This document shows positions 51,973-61,508 of a stretch of 64,000 nucleotides of DNA, piece by piece. Position 1 is the stretch's first letter; the number at the start of each line of letters is the position of its first letter. The notes beneath the pieces are model-generated. The model worked only from the letters and a program-made list of their open reading frames with translations, was not told the origin of the DNA and did not search any database. The stretch is taken from positions 496,001-560,000 of the forward strand of contig CBDCBA010000024.1 of the NCBI GenBank assembly GCA_965214125.1, in the 5' to 3' direction. Both the position numbers and the translations under genes were made by a program. Origin of the DNA: CBDCBA01 sp965214125 (GTDB lineage Bacteria; Planctomycetota; Phycisphaerae; Tepidisphaerales; Tepidisphaeraceae).

Positions 51973-52704
51973 ATGTTCGACCGGACCCGCCCGCACCCGA
52001 CCGCCTTCGTCGCAACGCTCCTCCTCGCCGCGCTCGCCGCGCTCGCCGCCCTCGCCGCGGGTGGCTGCGTGAGCGAGCCCGACCCGATGGAGATGGCGCC
52101 GCAGCGCCAGGAGTTGTCGGCCGCGCAGGCGCGGATCGCCGACCACCTCGAGCAGAGCCGGCCGGCCGCCATCTCGTTCGTGACGGTGCCCGTCATTGAA
52201 ACCACGCCGGGCGGCCTGTGGAACGTGATGGCCGCGCAGACGTTCAAGGTGACGGACGACATGCACGAGTACGAGTCGTTCGCCGTGACCGAGGGAACCG
52301 TCGAGCAACTTGGCAGCGGCTTCGGCGGGCCGGGCATCATCGAGTACGCGCTCGTCGACGCCGACCGGGACGGCGTCACGGAGTTGGCCTACGTGATCGG
52401 GAGCGGCACGGGCGTCAAGCGGTACACGCTGGGCCTGCTCGACCGGCCAACCTATCAGCCCATCGACCCGCTGAACCCGCCGGCGGTCAAGCCCACCCCG
52501 GCCCCGCTGCGGCAGCGGGCGGTTCGCCTGAGCTACCGCGACCCGCTCACGCTGAAGGAGACCGCCGCCGGCGTGGAGGTGTGGGACAAGGCCCGCAACG
52601 TCCGCTTGGGTCGCATTACCGGCGGCGGGTCGATTCTTCGGTTCGAGCCCGAGCGCGACCTGCCGCCGAGCGTGCGCCGCCGCATGCTCGAGCCGCGGCT
52701 GTAG
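51973..52704 (+). CDS. Hypothetical lipoprotein
   Basis: The 243-residue protein has a signal peptide with an Ala/Leu repeat (LLLAALAALAALAAGGC), ending in a lipobox cysteine. The mature part contains VDADRDGVTELAYVIGSGTG, which has the D-x-D-x-D-G-x-x-E look of an FG-GAP or calcium-binding repeat. Function is unknown. It starts downstream of the candidate origin region. Confidence 0.7.
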   Translation: MFDRTRPHPTAFVATLLLAALAALAALAAGGCVSEPDPMEMAPQRQELSAAQARIADHLEQSRPAAISFVTVPVIETTPGGLWNVMAAQTFKVTDDMHEYESFAVTEGTVEQLGSGFGGPGIIEYALVDADRDGVTELAYVIGSGTGVKRYTLGLLDRPTYQPIDPLNPPAVKPTPAPLRQRAVRLSYRDPLTLKETAAGVEVWDKARNVRLGRITGGGSILRFEPERDLPPSVRRRMLEPRL

Positions 52705-52768
52705 CTTGGCACAATCGATGTGTTCGGGTTCCGTTTGACGCCGCGTGGCCGCCCGTTATCGTGGCGGG

Positions 52769-54244
52769 ATGGCGACGCTTTGGATCGTGCTGGCCGCCCT
52801 CGCGGGACTGCTCCTGGGCGCGCTGGCCGTCTACGCCTGGCTGAGCCCGCGGGCGGGCGTGGCGACCTCACACGCGCACGCCGCCGAGGCAAGGCTGCGC
52901 GAGTTGCAGGCCGAGCACGACGCCGCCGAGGCCGAGCTTCGCGCCGCCCGCGCCACCGCCGACGCGACCACGGCGCGGCTGGAGTCGGCCGAGTCGCGCA
53001 TGATTGAGCAGCGCGAGGAGCTCGCGGCGGTTCGATCCGAATGCGAGCAGGCGTTGCGCGAGGTGAGCGCCGCCCGCTCCGAGCGTGACCAGGCCGTCAC
53101 GCGGTTGGAGGCGGCGCAGCAGAATCTCCAAGACCAGCGCGGCGCGCTCGCCGAGGCCAAGGCGCAGTTGCGGGAGACCTTCAGCGACGTCGGCCGCGAG
53201 GCGTTGCGGCAGAACAACGACGCGTTCCTCGCCGTCGCCAAGCAGCGGTTCGACCTGCTCGCCAAGGGGGCCGAGGGCGACCTTGCCGAACGCCAGGCCC
53301 AGATCGACGGCCTGCTCAAGCCGCTGCGCGAAACGCTCGACGCCTACCAGAAGCGCCTCGGCGAGATCGAGCAGAGCCGCACCGCCACCTACACCGACAT
53401 CCGCGAGCAGCTCGGCAGCGTCGCCGAAACCCAGCGCAGCCTGGGCGTGCAGACGCAGCAGCTCGTCAGCGCCCTGCGCCGCCCCGGCACGCGCGGCCAG
53501 TGGGGCGAGCTGACCCTCCAACGCCTGCTCGAACTCGCCGGCCTCAGTGAGCACCACGACTTCCACCAGCAGGCCAGCATCGACGGGGAGGAGGGACGCC
53601 AGCGGCCCGATTTGGTGGTCGAACTGCCGGGCGACCGGTCGATCGTCGTCGACAGCAAGTACAGCGCCGACGACTTTCTCAAGGCCCTTGAATGCGACGA
53701 TCCCCAGCAGAAACGCCAGCATTTGACGCGCTTTGCAGCGGCGGTGCGTCGGCATGTGGGGCAGTTGTCGCAAAAGAGCTACCACAGCCAGTTCGAGCGG
53801 ACGCCGGAGTTCGTCGTGATGTTCCTGCCCGGCGAGGCCCTCATTTACGCCGCCGCCGAGCATGACGCGGGGCTGCTGGAAGATGCGTTTCGCAAGAACG
53901 TCATCATCGCCACGCCGACGACGCTGGTGGCGTTGCTCAAGACCGTCGCCCACGGCTGGCGCGAGCACGGAATGGTGCAAAACCTCGACGAAATCCGCAA
54001 GCTAGGCGGGGAGATGATCGACCGCATCGCCAACGTCGCCGAGCCGTTTGGCAAGGTCGGCAAGGCCCTCGACGCGGCCGTGCAGTCCTACAACGGCGCC
54101 GTCGCGAGCCTCGAGTCGCGCCTGCTGCCGACGGCCCGCAAGATGGGCGAACTCGGCGCCCCGGCCACGAAAGAGGTCCCGCCACTGGAGCGCCTCGACA
54201 CCGCCTCGCGCACCCTGCCGGCCGAACTCGCGGCGGACGCCTGA
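52769..54244 (+). CDS. rmuC: DNA recombination protein RmuC
   Basis: The 491-residue protein has an N-terminal membrane helix (TLWIVLAALAGLLLGALAVY), a long coiled coil (about 35-150), and the nuclease-like RmuC domain with RGQWGELTLQRLLELAGL near residue 250, LVVELPGDRSIVVDSKYSAD and FVVMFLPGEALIYAA. RmuC limits genome rearrangement at inverted repeats in E. coli, though its exact activity is not settled. The start is ATG 52769. Confidence 0.93.
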   Translation: MATLWIVLAALAGLLLGALAVYAWLSPRAGVATSHAHAAEARLRELQAEHDAAEAELRAARATADATTARLESAESRMIEQREELAAVRSECEQALREVSAARSERDQAVTRLEAAQQNLQDQRGALAEAKAQLRETFSDVGREALRQNNDAFLAVAKQRFDLLAKGAEGDLAERQAQIDGLLKPLRETLDAYQKRLGEIEQSRTATYTDIREQLGSVAETQRSLGVQTQQLVSALRRPGTRGQWGELTLQRLLELAGLSEHHDFHQQASIDGEEGRQRPDLVVELPGDRSIVVDSKYSADDFLKALECDDPQQKRQHLTRFAAAVRRHVGQLSQKSYHSQFERTPEFVVMFLPGEALIYAAAEHDAGLLEDAFRKNVIIATPTTLVALLKTVAHGWREHGMVQNLDEIRKLGGEMIDRIANVAEPFGKVGKALDAAVQSYNGAVASLESRLLPTARKMGELGAPATKEVPPLERLDTASRTLPAELAADA

Positions 54245-54315
54245 CCCTTGTGCCACGTGGAGCCGCGCCGGCGTTAGAGCGGCTTGCAGTGTGATCGTTC
54301 GCGCCAGGCTCGCTC

Positions 54316-54393
54316 CGGTTTTAGCCGCCCGCGGGAGCGGGCGCGTCGGGTCGACCGTGCCGCAGCGCCCGCTCCCGCGGGCGGCTAAAACCG
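54316..54393. repeat. REP-type inverted-repeat doublet H
   Basis: Perfect 29-bp arms at 54316-54344 and 54365-54393 with a 20-base spacer. The arm reads ttttagccgcc from the outside and contains gcccgc-ggga-gcgggc, a self-complementary core. The TTAGCC beginning is shared with doublet A. It lies between convergent rmuC and the TolB-like gene. Confidence 0.85.
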
Positions 54394-54426
54394 AAGCCCA
54401 TACGAGCAAGCATTGTACTAGCTGCT

Positions 54427-55596
54427 CTAGCTCCGGCGTGGCTTGACATACCGGGCGACAAACAGTTGCCGGCTGCCGTCGGGGGTGCGGCGGCTGCTGA
54501 AGAGCAGGTAGTCGCCGTCGCGGCTGAACGACGGGCTTTCGTCGGCCGCGGGGTCGAAGCTCAGTTGAAACGCACGCCCGCCGTCGGGACGCATCTGCCA
54601 CAGGTCGCTGTTGCCCTGCCGCGCGGCCTCCTCGCCGATGATGGCGGTGTAGACGATCACGTCGCCGTCGGGGTGAACCGCCGGCTGCGTCGCCTCGATC
54701 GGGCCGTCGCCGTCGCCGCTGGCAGAGACGGTCGTCAGCCGCACGGGCGACGCCGACGCCGTCAGTCGCCCGCCGGCGCCGCGGTCGATCGGCAGGCGGT
54801 AGAGGTCGAATCGCCCGGTGAAGCGGCGGTCGCTTTGGAAGATCAGGCCCGACCCGTCCGGCAACCACGCGGGGGCCGAATCCGTGCCCTGGGCCCTCGT
54901 CAGGCGCGAGGGGGGCGAGCCGTCGCCGGCGTCGGCGTAGAGGTCGATCAGGCCGCGCGTGTCGAGGGCGCGGGGCGGCGCGTCGCGGTCGCTGGCGAAG
55001 GCGATGACCGTGCCGCCGCCGCTTGTCCCCGGCCGGAACGCCGGCTCGCCGTCGTAGCCGCTGTTGCGCGTGAGCGGGTTGACGGCCAGGTTCACGCCGC
55101 GCCGCACGTCGCCGGCGGCAACGTTGCGCTGCCACTCGTCGACGCGGAAGATCTCGGCGATGGCGTCGTAGCCGTAGCGCAGCGGGTCGCGATCGCGGCG
55201 CAGCGGATCATCGCTGGCGCCGGCGGTGCTGGCGAAGGCGAGGCTGCGCCCGTCGTCGCTGAAGGCCGGCGCGGCGTTGCGGCTGCCGTCGGGCGTGACG
55301 CGCACCGGGTTGCCCAGGCCGATGATCTGCCCCGCCTCGTCGTACCGCACCGGCGCGAGGTAGATCTGCGGCGCGACCGTTCCCGCCGGCGTGGCGCGGA
55401 AGGCGACGTACTTCATGTCCGGGCTGAAGGCGCCCTCGGTCGCGTCATCGAACGTGGCCTCGCGCGTGAGTTGGCGCACGTCGCGCAGGGCGTCGCTCTC
55501 CTTGCGCGGCTCGCCGCGTGCGATCGTTCCCACGCTGCGGCACCCGGCGGCGGCGAGCGCGAGAAGAAGGACGACGCGGGCTGCAAGATGCGGCAT
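54427..55596 (-). CDS. TolB-like beta-propeller lipoprotein
   Basis: The 389-residue protein has a signal peptide with lipobox (LLLALAAAGC). The body consists of WD40-like/TolB repeats with recurring D-x-x-P-x-(F/W)-S-x-D-G-x-x-(L/I)-x-F: EGAFSPDMKYVAF, APAFSDDGRSLAFAS, APAWLPDGSGLIFQS and SPSFSRDGDYLLFSS. The fold is a six-bladed propeller; in TolB it mediates protein contacts in the periplasm. No tol-pal genes are adjacent, so the function is open. ATG 55596 is chosen. Confidence 0.85.
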   Translation of the reverse strand: MPHLAARVVLLLALAAAGCRSVGTIARGEPRKESDALRDVRQLTREATFDDATEGAFSPDMKYVAFRATPAGTVAPQIYLAPVRYDEAGQIIGLGNPVRVTPDGSRNAAPAFSDDGRSLAFASTAGASDDPLRRDRDPLRYGYDAIAEIFRVDEWQRNVAAGDVRRGVNLAVNPLTRNSGYDGEPAFRPGTSGGGTVIAFASDRDAPPRALDTRGLIDLYADAGDGSPPSRLTRAQGTDSAPAWLPDGSGLIFQSDRRFTGRFDLYRLPIDRGAGGRLTASASPVRLTTVSASGDGDGPIEATQPAVHPDGDVIVYTAIIGEEAARQGNSDLWQMRPDGGRAFQLSFDPAADESPSFSRDGDYLLFSSRRTPDGSRQLFVARYVKPRRS

Positions 55597-55832
55597 ATCC
55601 GCGCCACCGTCGCATTCCGCCCAGGGCGATTCAAGTTGCCCAGGATTCCCGCGTTTCCCCGCCTGTCGCGCCGGCCGCGCCGCGTGTGGGATTGGACGAT
55701 GCCTGGGCCGGCGTTGGAGTTGTTTCCGGCGCTGCCGGCGCGGCACGATCGGTATGATGGGCGCGACCGTTCGCCCCATCGCAACCGCACCGCCCCCGCC
55801 ATCCGCCGCCCGACGGTTTGACGAGACGCCGC

Positions 55833-56507
55833 ATGCCACTCGACGCCCAGGTTCGCCGGCTGGTGCAGAACGCCCTGTGCCGTCCCGGTCCGCCCGGTTT
55901 GGCCTCGGGCCGCGCGGTGCCCGCCGACGCGCCGCGCCTGGCCGCCGACGCCCGCCGGCTGTGGCGCCGCGTCCGCGGGTTCGTGCGCGACGGCCTGGTC
56001 CGCACGCCGCCGGACGAGTGCGCCCTGGAACTCGCCTGCTGGGCCCTGCAACTGCCGATGCGCCGCGGCGAGGCCGTGGCCGTCGGGCGGCTGGGCATCA
56101 GCAACCTCCGCGACCGCGCTGAGCTTGCGGCGCAGCGGCTGGTCGAGGAGGTGGGCGAGCACGTCGAGCCGGGCCTGCTCGACCACGCGACGCGCCTGCT
56201 CCACGAGACGCCGCAACGCCCCCCGGTGCTCGAGGAGGCCAAGCTCCTCGCCGACGCCGTCAATCTCGATGACTTCGGCGCGGGCGGCGCGCTGCGGCAA
56301 CTCGCCGAACTCGCCGTGCGCGGCGACGGCATCGACACCCTGCTGGGCGCGTGGGACAAAGGCCAGGAATACGGCTACTGGCGGGCACGGCTGAACGACG
56401 GCTTCCACTTCCCCGCCGTCCGCCGCCTCGCACGCCGCCGCCTCGACAACGCCCGTCGCGTCTTCGAGATGCTCGACGAAGAACGCCGCGAGGACGCGGG
56501 GGAGTGA
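55833..56507 (+). CDS. Hypothetical protein with a degenerate HD-like domain
   Basis: The 224-residue helical protein carries LDHATRLLHETPQRPPVLEE and then AKLLADAVNLDDFGAGGALR at about 125-165. This order (H, then E-A-x-x-L-x-D-A-x-x-L-D-x-x-G) looks like an HD phosphohydrolase in which one metal-binding acid may be lost. The assignment is tentative. ATG 55833 is chosen. It is divergent from the TolB-like gene. Confidence 0.5.
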   Translation: MPLDAQVRRLVQNALCRPGPPGLASGRAVPADAPRLAADARRLWRRVRGFVRDGLVRTPPDECALELACWALQLPMRRGEAVAVGRLGISNLRDRAELAAQRLVEEVGEHVEPGLLDHATRLLHETPQRPPVLEEAKLLADAVNLDDFGAGGALRQLAELAVRGDGIDTLLGAWDKGQEYGYWRARLNDGFHFPAVRRLARRRLDNARRVFEMLDEERREDAGE

Positions 56508-56570
56508 GCAGCCCCACGACGGTTGCTCAGGCAGCGTCTATTCGAGCACCTTGCATTATCAATTGCCGGA

Positions 56571-56641
56571 GGTAGCCGCGGAGCTTGCTCCGCGCTTCCA
56601 GATGTGGGTACCCGACACGCGGAGCAAGCTCCGCGGCTACC
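56571..56641. repeat. REP-type inverted-repeat doublet I (GTAG class)
   Basis: Perfect 24-bp arms at 56571-56594 and 56618-56641 with a 23-base spacer. Each arm reads GGTAGCCGCGGAGC and then closes with tt-gctccgcg, a perfect palindrome. A solo arm of the same family lies at 61702-61729. Confidence 0.85.
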
Positions 56642-56703
56642 CCGATTGAGCAGCGCGTGATGACGCGAGCAGCTAGAGCGGCTTCCCGTCAGGTGTCCCG
56701 TCT

Positions 56704-56777
56704 GGGTGGTAGGTGCCACTGCATCCTCGCAATGTCCGGGTCCGACCACTGCAAGGATGCAGTGGCACCCACCACCC
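56704..56777. repeat. REP-type inverted-repeat doublet J (GTAG class)
   Basis: Arms of 28 bp at 56704-56731 and 56750-56777 with two mismatches. The outer part reads GGTGGTAGGTGCCACTGCAT. It follows doublet I after 62 bases, so the 381-base gap before the amidohydrolase gene holds two doublets of different sequence and no gene. A run of nine C follows at 56781-56789. Confidence 0.8.
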
Positions 56778-56888
56778 GCGCCCCCCCCCACCACCCGAGC
56801 AACGCAGATCTGACCAACGCCCACTCGCTTGCGGGTGGGTCCGGGAGCGTGGGGTTCGGTGGGCTCCTAAATCGCTCTACCGTCACGC

Positions 56889-58157
56889 ATGCCTCGACTG
56901 CTCACCGCCCGCGTCGTCGCCCCGATGGTCGCCGGGCGCGAGGAGGAGACGATCGACGGCGGCGGTGTGCTCGTCGAGAACGGCACAGTTCTAGCAATCG
57001 GGCGGGCGCGCGACCTGCGGGACGGGGCCGACGCCGTCGAGGATTGGGGCGACGTGTTGCTGGCGCCGGGGCTGGTCAACGCGCACGTTCACCTGGAGTT
57101 GTCGCGGGCTCGGCCTGGGGCGAGGCCGGCGTCGTTCGGGCGGTGGCTGGTGGACGTCGTGCGGTCGCGGCCGGCGGACGCGGGCGACCTGCACGCGGCG
57201 ATGGCCGTCGCCGCCGCCGAGGGGGCCGCCCAATCGCTCGGCTTCGGCGTGACGACGGTCGGCGACATCACCCGCTTCCCCGCCGCCAGCCGACCCTCCG
57301 TGGCCGCGAGCGGCCTCCGCGCCGTCAGCTTCGGCGAGATCCAGGCGCTGGGCCAACTCCGCGACGAGCAAACCCAACGCATCCAGCGCGCAACCCGGCC
57401 AACCGACGGCGTGACCGTCGCCCTCTCGCCGCACGCGCTGTACACCGTCGAGCCCGCCGGCTACCGCGCGTGCCTCGCCTGGGCGGAGGCGAACGGTCGG
57501 CCCCTCGCGACGCACCTGGCCGAAACTGGGGAAGAACGCGACTTTCTCAACGACCACGCCGGCCCGCTGCGCGAGCTGTGGGACGTGCTGGGCCAGTGGG
57601 ACGATCGCGTCCCCCGCTTCGCCGGCTCGCCGGTGGCGTACGCGAAGGCGGTCGGCCTGCTCGATGCGTCGGTGCCAATCGCGCTGGCGCACGGGAACTG
57701 CCTGGACGACGCCGACCTCGATTTGCTGGCATCATCGCGCGGGGCATCGGTCGTCTACTGCCCGCGAACGCACGCTTACTTCGGGCACGAGCCGCACCCG
57801 ATGGAGCGGCTGCTGGCGCGGGGGGTGAACGTCTGCCTCGGCACGGACAGCCGCGCGAGTTCGCCGGACCTGAACCTGCTCGCCGACGCCGCCCTCGTGC
57901 GTCGGGAGCGGCCGCACCTTCGGGCGGGGCTGATCTGGTCGATGCTGACCACCCGCCCCGCCGCCGCGTTGGGCCTGGCCGGCCGCGTCGGAACGCTCGC
58001 CCCCGACGGCGCCGCCGACCTCGTGGCGTTTCCTCTTAAATCTCCCAAGGATCCGCTCGACGCGGTGCTGCGCGACTGCCCGTTGCCCGCGTGCGTCGCC
58101 CGCGCCGGCCAAGCGACGGGAGAGGATCACTCCTCGTTCAGCACGATGTTGTTGTAG
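56889..58157 (+). CDS. Amidohydrolase-family deaminase-like enzyme
   Basis: The 422-residue enzyme shows the metal ligands of the TrzN/SsnA/cytosine deaminase group: NAHVHLELS (H-x-H) near residue 64, SPHALYTV near residue 178, THLAETGEER near residue 208, LAHGNCL near residue 265 and LGTDSRASS near residue 318. The reaction would be hydrolytic deamination of an aminoheterocycle; the substrate cannot be read from sequence. The C-terminus overlaps the convergent TolC-type gene by 31 bases. Confidence 0.88.
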   Translation: MPRLLTARVVAPMVAGREEETIDGGGVLVENGTVLAIGRARDLRDGADAVEDWGDVLLAPGLVNAHVHLELSRARPGARPASFGRWLVDVVRSRPADAGDLHAAMAVAAAEGAAQSLGFGVTTVGDITRFPAASRPSVAASGLRAVSFGEIQALGQLRDEQTQRIQRATRPTDGVTVALSPHALYTVEPAGYRACLAWAEANGRPLATHLAETGEERDFLNDHAGPLRELWDVLGQWDDRVPRFAGSPVAYAKAVGLLDASVPIALAHGNCLDDADLDLLASSRGASVVYCPRTHAYFGHEPHPMERLLARGVNVCLGTDSRASSPDLNLLADAALVRRERPHLRAGLIWSMLTTRPAAALGLAGRVGTLAPDGAADLVAFPLKSPKDPLDAVLRDCPLPACVARAGQATGEDHSSFSTMLL

Positions 58158-59896
58158 CGCAGCAGGGTTCCCTTGCTGCGTTCGAACTCGGCGAGGGCGG
58201 CGTTGAAGTCGGCCAGTGCGCGGGCCTCGGAGCTGCGGGCGATGGCCAGCGTGCCGAGGAAGCGCAGGCGGCGGTCGATGAAGTTGGCGTCGAGGCGGGT
58301 GGCCTGCTCCTCCTGGTCGTCGCTGACGCGCACCTGCTCCTCGGCGGCGGCCGTCAGGTCGCGGGCCTTGCGCAGCACGGCGTAGGCGGTGTCGACCCGG
58401 CGCAGCGCCACGTCCACCTCGAACGCGATCTGGTTCGCCAGCCGCCCGTACTCCAGGATCGCCTGCAACCGCTGGAGCAGCGCCCGCTTGAGCACGCTGC
58501 GCGCGGCGCGGTTGCCCAGCGGAATCTCCAGTTGCAGCCCCGCCCCGGCGGTAAAGCCGTCGAAGCCGAACTGATTTTCGACCGCCCCGCCGAAGTCGTC
58601 GTCGAGCCCCTGCACGCCGCCGGTCAGCACGAAGTCGAGCCGCGGCAGCACGCTGTTGCGCCCGACGCGCAGCGCCGTCTCGCTCGAGGCCACCCGCACC
58701 ACCTGCTGCGCCAGCTCCGGCCGGTAGAGCAGGGCCGACTCGATCGACTCGTTCAAATCGAACACGAGCGGCTGGGCAACGGGCTCGGTCGTGGGGATGA
58801 TCCGCGTCGGGCCGGCGACGGGCAGGTCGGGGTCGGCCACGAGCAGCTTGAGCTGGCTCGACAAATCCGCCCGGCGCGACTCGGCCTGGATCAGCGCGAT
58901 CTCCCGCTCGTACACCGACGCCAACGCCTGCGACACCTGCCCGCGATCGCCGCGCCGCCCCTCGCGGAAGCGGCGCTCGATCCGCACGCTGGCGTCGACC
59001 GTCCGCTCGAGCAAATCGCGCTGCGCCTCCACCTCGCGCTCGGCCGCGTACAACTGCCAGTAGGCCTGCTCGACGCGCAGGGTCGCCTGCTCCACTGCAT
59101 CGCGGAAGTTGAGCACCTCGACACGCTGGTTGTTGCGATTGATGACGATCCGCGCCCGGTTCACGTCGCGCCCGAAGTCGCGCAACAGCGGCTGGGTGAA
59201 CCGCAGCGTCAGGCTGCTTTGGAACGTCTCGGCCGTGTCGGTCAGGCCGCGGTCGACGTTGCCCTGGGCGTCGAGGTAGGTGATGCCGTAGGTGATCGAC
59301 GCCTCGCCGCCGTTGCCCAGGGGCTGGCTGATGCTCGACGAGCTCGTGTAGTTCCGCTGCAAATCGTTGACGATCGCCGGCCCGGCGAAGGCGCCCGCGA
59401 GGTTGGTGATCTGCTGGTCGCTGTACTGGAACTCGAAGCGCTGCTGCACGACCGGGTCGAACCGCGCCTCGGCCTCGATCACGCGCGTCTCCTCGATGGC
59501 CGGCCCGAAGGCGGCGACACGCACGTCGAAGTTGTTGAGCGTGGCCAGGCGAACACAGTCGGCGAGGGTCAGTTCGAGCGTCGCCGGCGCCGGCCGGGTG
59601 CTGGCGCCGCGCGTGGTTGGCCTGTCGCCGAACCCCAGGCCGTTGGCGTTGGTGGTGGTGCGGGCGGCGCGGTTGACGAGCGTTTCGACGTCGAGCACGC
59701 CGGACTCGGTTCGCGCCGCCGGGTCGAGCGCCGGCTGGCGCGCGGCGGGGGCGGCGCCCACGTCGAGGTGGCGCGCCTGGATCGCCCGCGGCTCGAACGG
59801 CGCCGCCGGCGGGGTCCGCACGCAGCCGATGACTGTCGCGGCACCCGCAGCAACGGCCAGGGAAATCGGACGAACTGCGGGGCGGGGCGTCGGCAT
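58127..59896 (-). CDS. TolC-family outer membrane efflux lipoprotein
   Basis: The 589-residue protein has a signal peptide with a lipobox (AATVIGC) and two repeats of the outer membrane efflux protein domain. The repeats start near LTLADCVRLATLNNFDVRVA (residue 108) and near FDLNESIESALLYRPEL (residue 380), with long helices between. Strand segments such as FQSSLTLRFTQPLLRDFG would line the beta barrel. It would serve as the outer membrane channel of a tripartite pump; the partner genes are not in this window. Confidence 0.9.
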   Translation of the reverse strand: MPTPRPAVRPISLAVAAGAATVIGCVRTPPAAPFEPRAIQARHLDVGAAPAARQPALDPAARTESGVLDVETLVNRAARTTTNANGLGFGDRPTTRGASTRPAPATLELTLADCVRLATLNNFDVRVAAFGPAIEETRVIEAEARFDPVVQQRFEFQYSDQQITNLAGAFAGPAIVNDLQRNYTSSSSISQPLGNGGEASITYGITYLDAQGNVDRGLTDTAETFQSSLTLRFTQPLLRDFGRDVNRARIVINRNNQRVEVLNFRDAVEQATLRVEQAYWQLYAAEREVEAQRDLLERTVDASVRIERRFREGRRGDRGQVSQALASVYEREIALIQAESRRADLSSQLKLLVADPDLPVAGPTRIIPTTEPVAQPLVFDLNESIESALLYRPELAQQVVRVASSETALRVGRNSVLPRLDFVLTGGVQGLDDDFGGAVENQFGFDGFTAGAGLQLEIPLGNRAARSVLKRALLQRLQAILEYGRLANQIAFEVDVALRRVDTAYAVLRKARDLTAAAEEQVRVSDDQEEQATRLDANFIDRRLRFLGTLAIARSSEARALADFNAALAEFERSKGTLLRYNNIVLNEE

Positions 59897-59977
59897 AAGG
59901 CAAGTCCGGTTCTGCGGCGTGGGCGGGCGAGCGAAGGTGGGGGCGGGCCGCGATGGTAAGAACCGCCGGCGTCGGCG

Positions 59978-60706
59978 TCACGCGATGAGCCCGCGGACCA
60001 GATCGAACCCCGCCCAGCCGGCAAGGCCCAGCAGCACGACGCCGGCCACCAGATCCATCGTCGGCGCGAGCCAACGGCGGACCCACGCCCCGCCGGTGAC
60101 GAAGGCGACCAATCCGCTGAAGCCCGCGACCCACAACAGCGTCGCCCCGAAGACGCCCGCGCACAACAGCAACGCCGACGGTGCCAGCAGACCGCCCTCG
60201 ACCGCCGCGTCCGGCAGGACCGCCGGCACGCCCAGCAGCCAGAAGGCGGCCTGCACCGGGCTCGTCGAGCAGAGCAACAGCCCGGTCACGTACCCGCTCC
60301 ACGGAGTCGGCTGCGCGAGGGCGACGGCGGGCTCGGCCTCATCAACGCCCGTGCCTCGCAGGTGGGCGACGAACCCGCGCAACGCGCCGACGCCGAGGTA
60401 CGCCAGCAACAGCACGCCCACGCCCGTGATCGCCAAACGCAGCGGGCCGAACTCGTTCAGGACCGTCAGGACGCCCACGACGAGCAGCACGGCGTAGAGG
60501 ACGTCGATCGTAACGGCGCCGAGCCCAACGGCCGCCCCCGCGCCGAAACCGCCGCGTACGGTGCGGCGGGTGATCTCCAGGTTCACCGGCCCCGGCGGCG
60601 AGGCGGCGACCAAGCCCAACAGGGCGCCGCGGCCCAACGCCGCCAGGCCGTCGCTCGAGGCGAGGCCCAGGAGGTGGGCGGCGTCGGTTGTCCACAAGGT
60701 CGTCAC
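59978..60706 (-). CDS. LysE-family exporter
   Basis: The 242-residue membrane protein has six predicted helices. Residues about 32-55 show VAASPPGPVNLEITRRTVRG, the P-G-P-x-N/x-x-x-x-R-R pattern of LysE/RhtB exporters. A hydrophilic loop of about 30 residues lies in the middle. Such proteins export amino acids or similar small compounds. It is 81 bases upstream of the TolC-type gene on the same strand. Confidence 0.82.
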   Translation of the reverse strand: MTTLWTTDAAHLLGLASSDGLAALGRGALLGLVAASPPGPVNLEITRRTVRGGFGAGAAVGLGAVTIDVLYAVLLVVGVLTVLNEFGPLRLAITGVGVLLLAYLGVGALRGFVAHLRGTGVDEAEPAVALAQPTPWSGYVTGLLLCSTSPVQAAFWLLGVPAVLPDAAVEGGLLAPSALLLCAGVFGATLLWVAGFSGLVAFVTGGAWVRRWLAPTMDLVAGVVLLGLAGWAGFDLVRGLIA

Positions 60707-60790
60707 GGCGGCGAGCTTAGAGACCGTCTTGGGGCGACCCCGGCGCGGCAGTTGTCCGATGGTGGGATCGGCCGCTAGATTAGCCCGGCC

Positions 60791-61357
60791 ATGCCGCAGC
60801 CCGCCGGTCCGTCCGAGCAGCCCGACTCACCCGATCCCCAAGCCAAGGCCAAGAAGGCGGCCGAGGCGTTGGCGAAGGTGCGCGAGGCCCGCGAGACGAT
60901 GAACCGTTTGGTCGGCATCATCGAGCAGGACGGGCGTTACCCGATCGACGCCTACATCTTCTTACAGGAAGGGCTCGACTTCAGCGTCAAGAGCATTCAC
61001 GGCGAGCGTGCCGCCCGCGCGGCGCGGCGGCGTCGCAAGGCCAAGGCCGGCGGCGAGGCGGAGCCGGCCAAAACGCACCCCAACCACGTCGACGGCCGCC
61101 AGCTCTGCCGCGGGCTGCGCGATCTGGCCTTCCAGAAGTGGGGCCGCCTCGCCAAGACGGTGCTCAACGCCTGGAACATCCACGCCACCGACGACTTCGG
61201 CGAAATGGTCTTCGTGCTCGTCGACAACGAGTTCCTCCAGAAGACCGACAACGACCACCGCGAGGACTTCAACGGCGTCTTCCCGTTCGGGGAGATGGAG
61301 TCCGAGTACACGATCGTGCCTGGGTCCGTGGATGTCGACGAGGTTCACGCGCACTGA
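60791..61357 (+). CDS. Minf_1886-family conserved protein
   Basis: The 188-residue protein has the sequence pattern of a family known from Verrucomicrobia and Planctomycetes: GRYPIDAYIFLQEGLDFSV, then HVDGRQLCRGLRDLAFQKWG and DDFGEMVFVLVDNEFLQKTD with a closing D-F-N-x-x-F-P-F. An Arg/Lys/Ala-rich linker lies at about residues 75-95. Function is unknown. The gene is divergent from the LysE-family gene. Confidence 0.82.
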   Translation: MPQPAGPSEQPDSPDPQAKAKKAAEALAKVREARETMNRLVGIIEQDGRYPIDAYIFLQEGLDFSVKSIHGERAARAARRRRKAKAGGEAEPAKTHPNHVDGRQLCRGLRDLAFQKWGRLAKTVLNAWNIHATDDFGEMVFVLVDNEFLQKTDNDHREDFNGVFPFGEMESEYTIVPGSVDVDEVHAH

Positions 61358-61508
61358 AGTGTGCGGTTGAGGACGACGTTTTTGATGGTTGGGACGATCG
61401 GACCCGTGAGACGAACGGACCCAGCCGCAGAGCGACTGGGCGTTGGGAGAGGGGGTGAGCGGTGCGTTTTGTTCGTTCGGATGGGGTGCGTATCGTGCAA
61501 CTGCACCG

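Noticed and set aside
57732..60302. 856-residue open frame on the minus strand
   Set aside because: It is antisense to the amidohydrolase gene and out of frame with the TolC-type gene. Its sequence is Arg/Gly/Pro/Ala-rich with no domain, as expected of a high-GC shadow frame.
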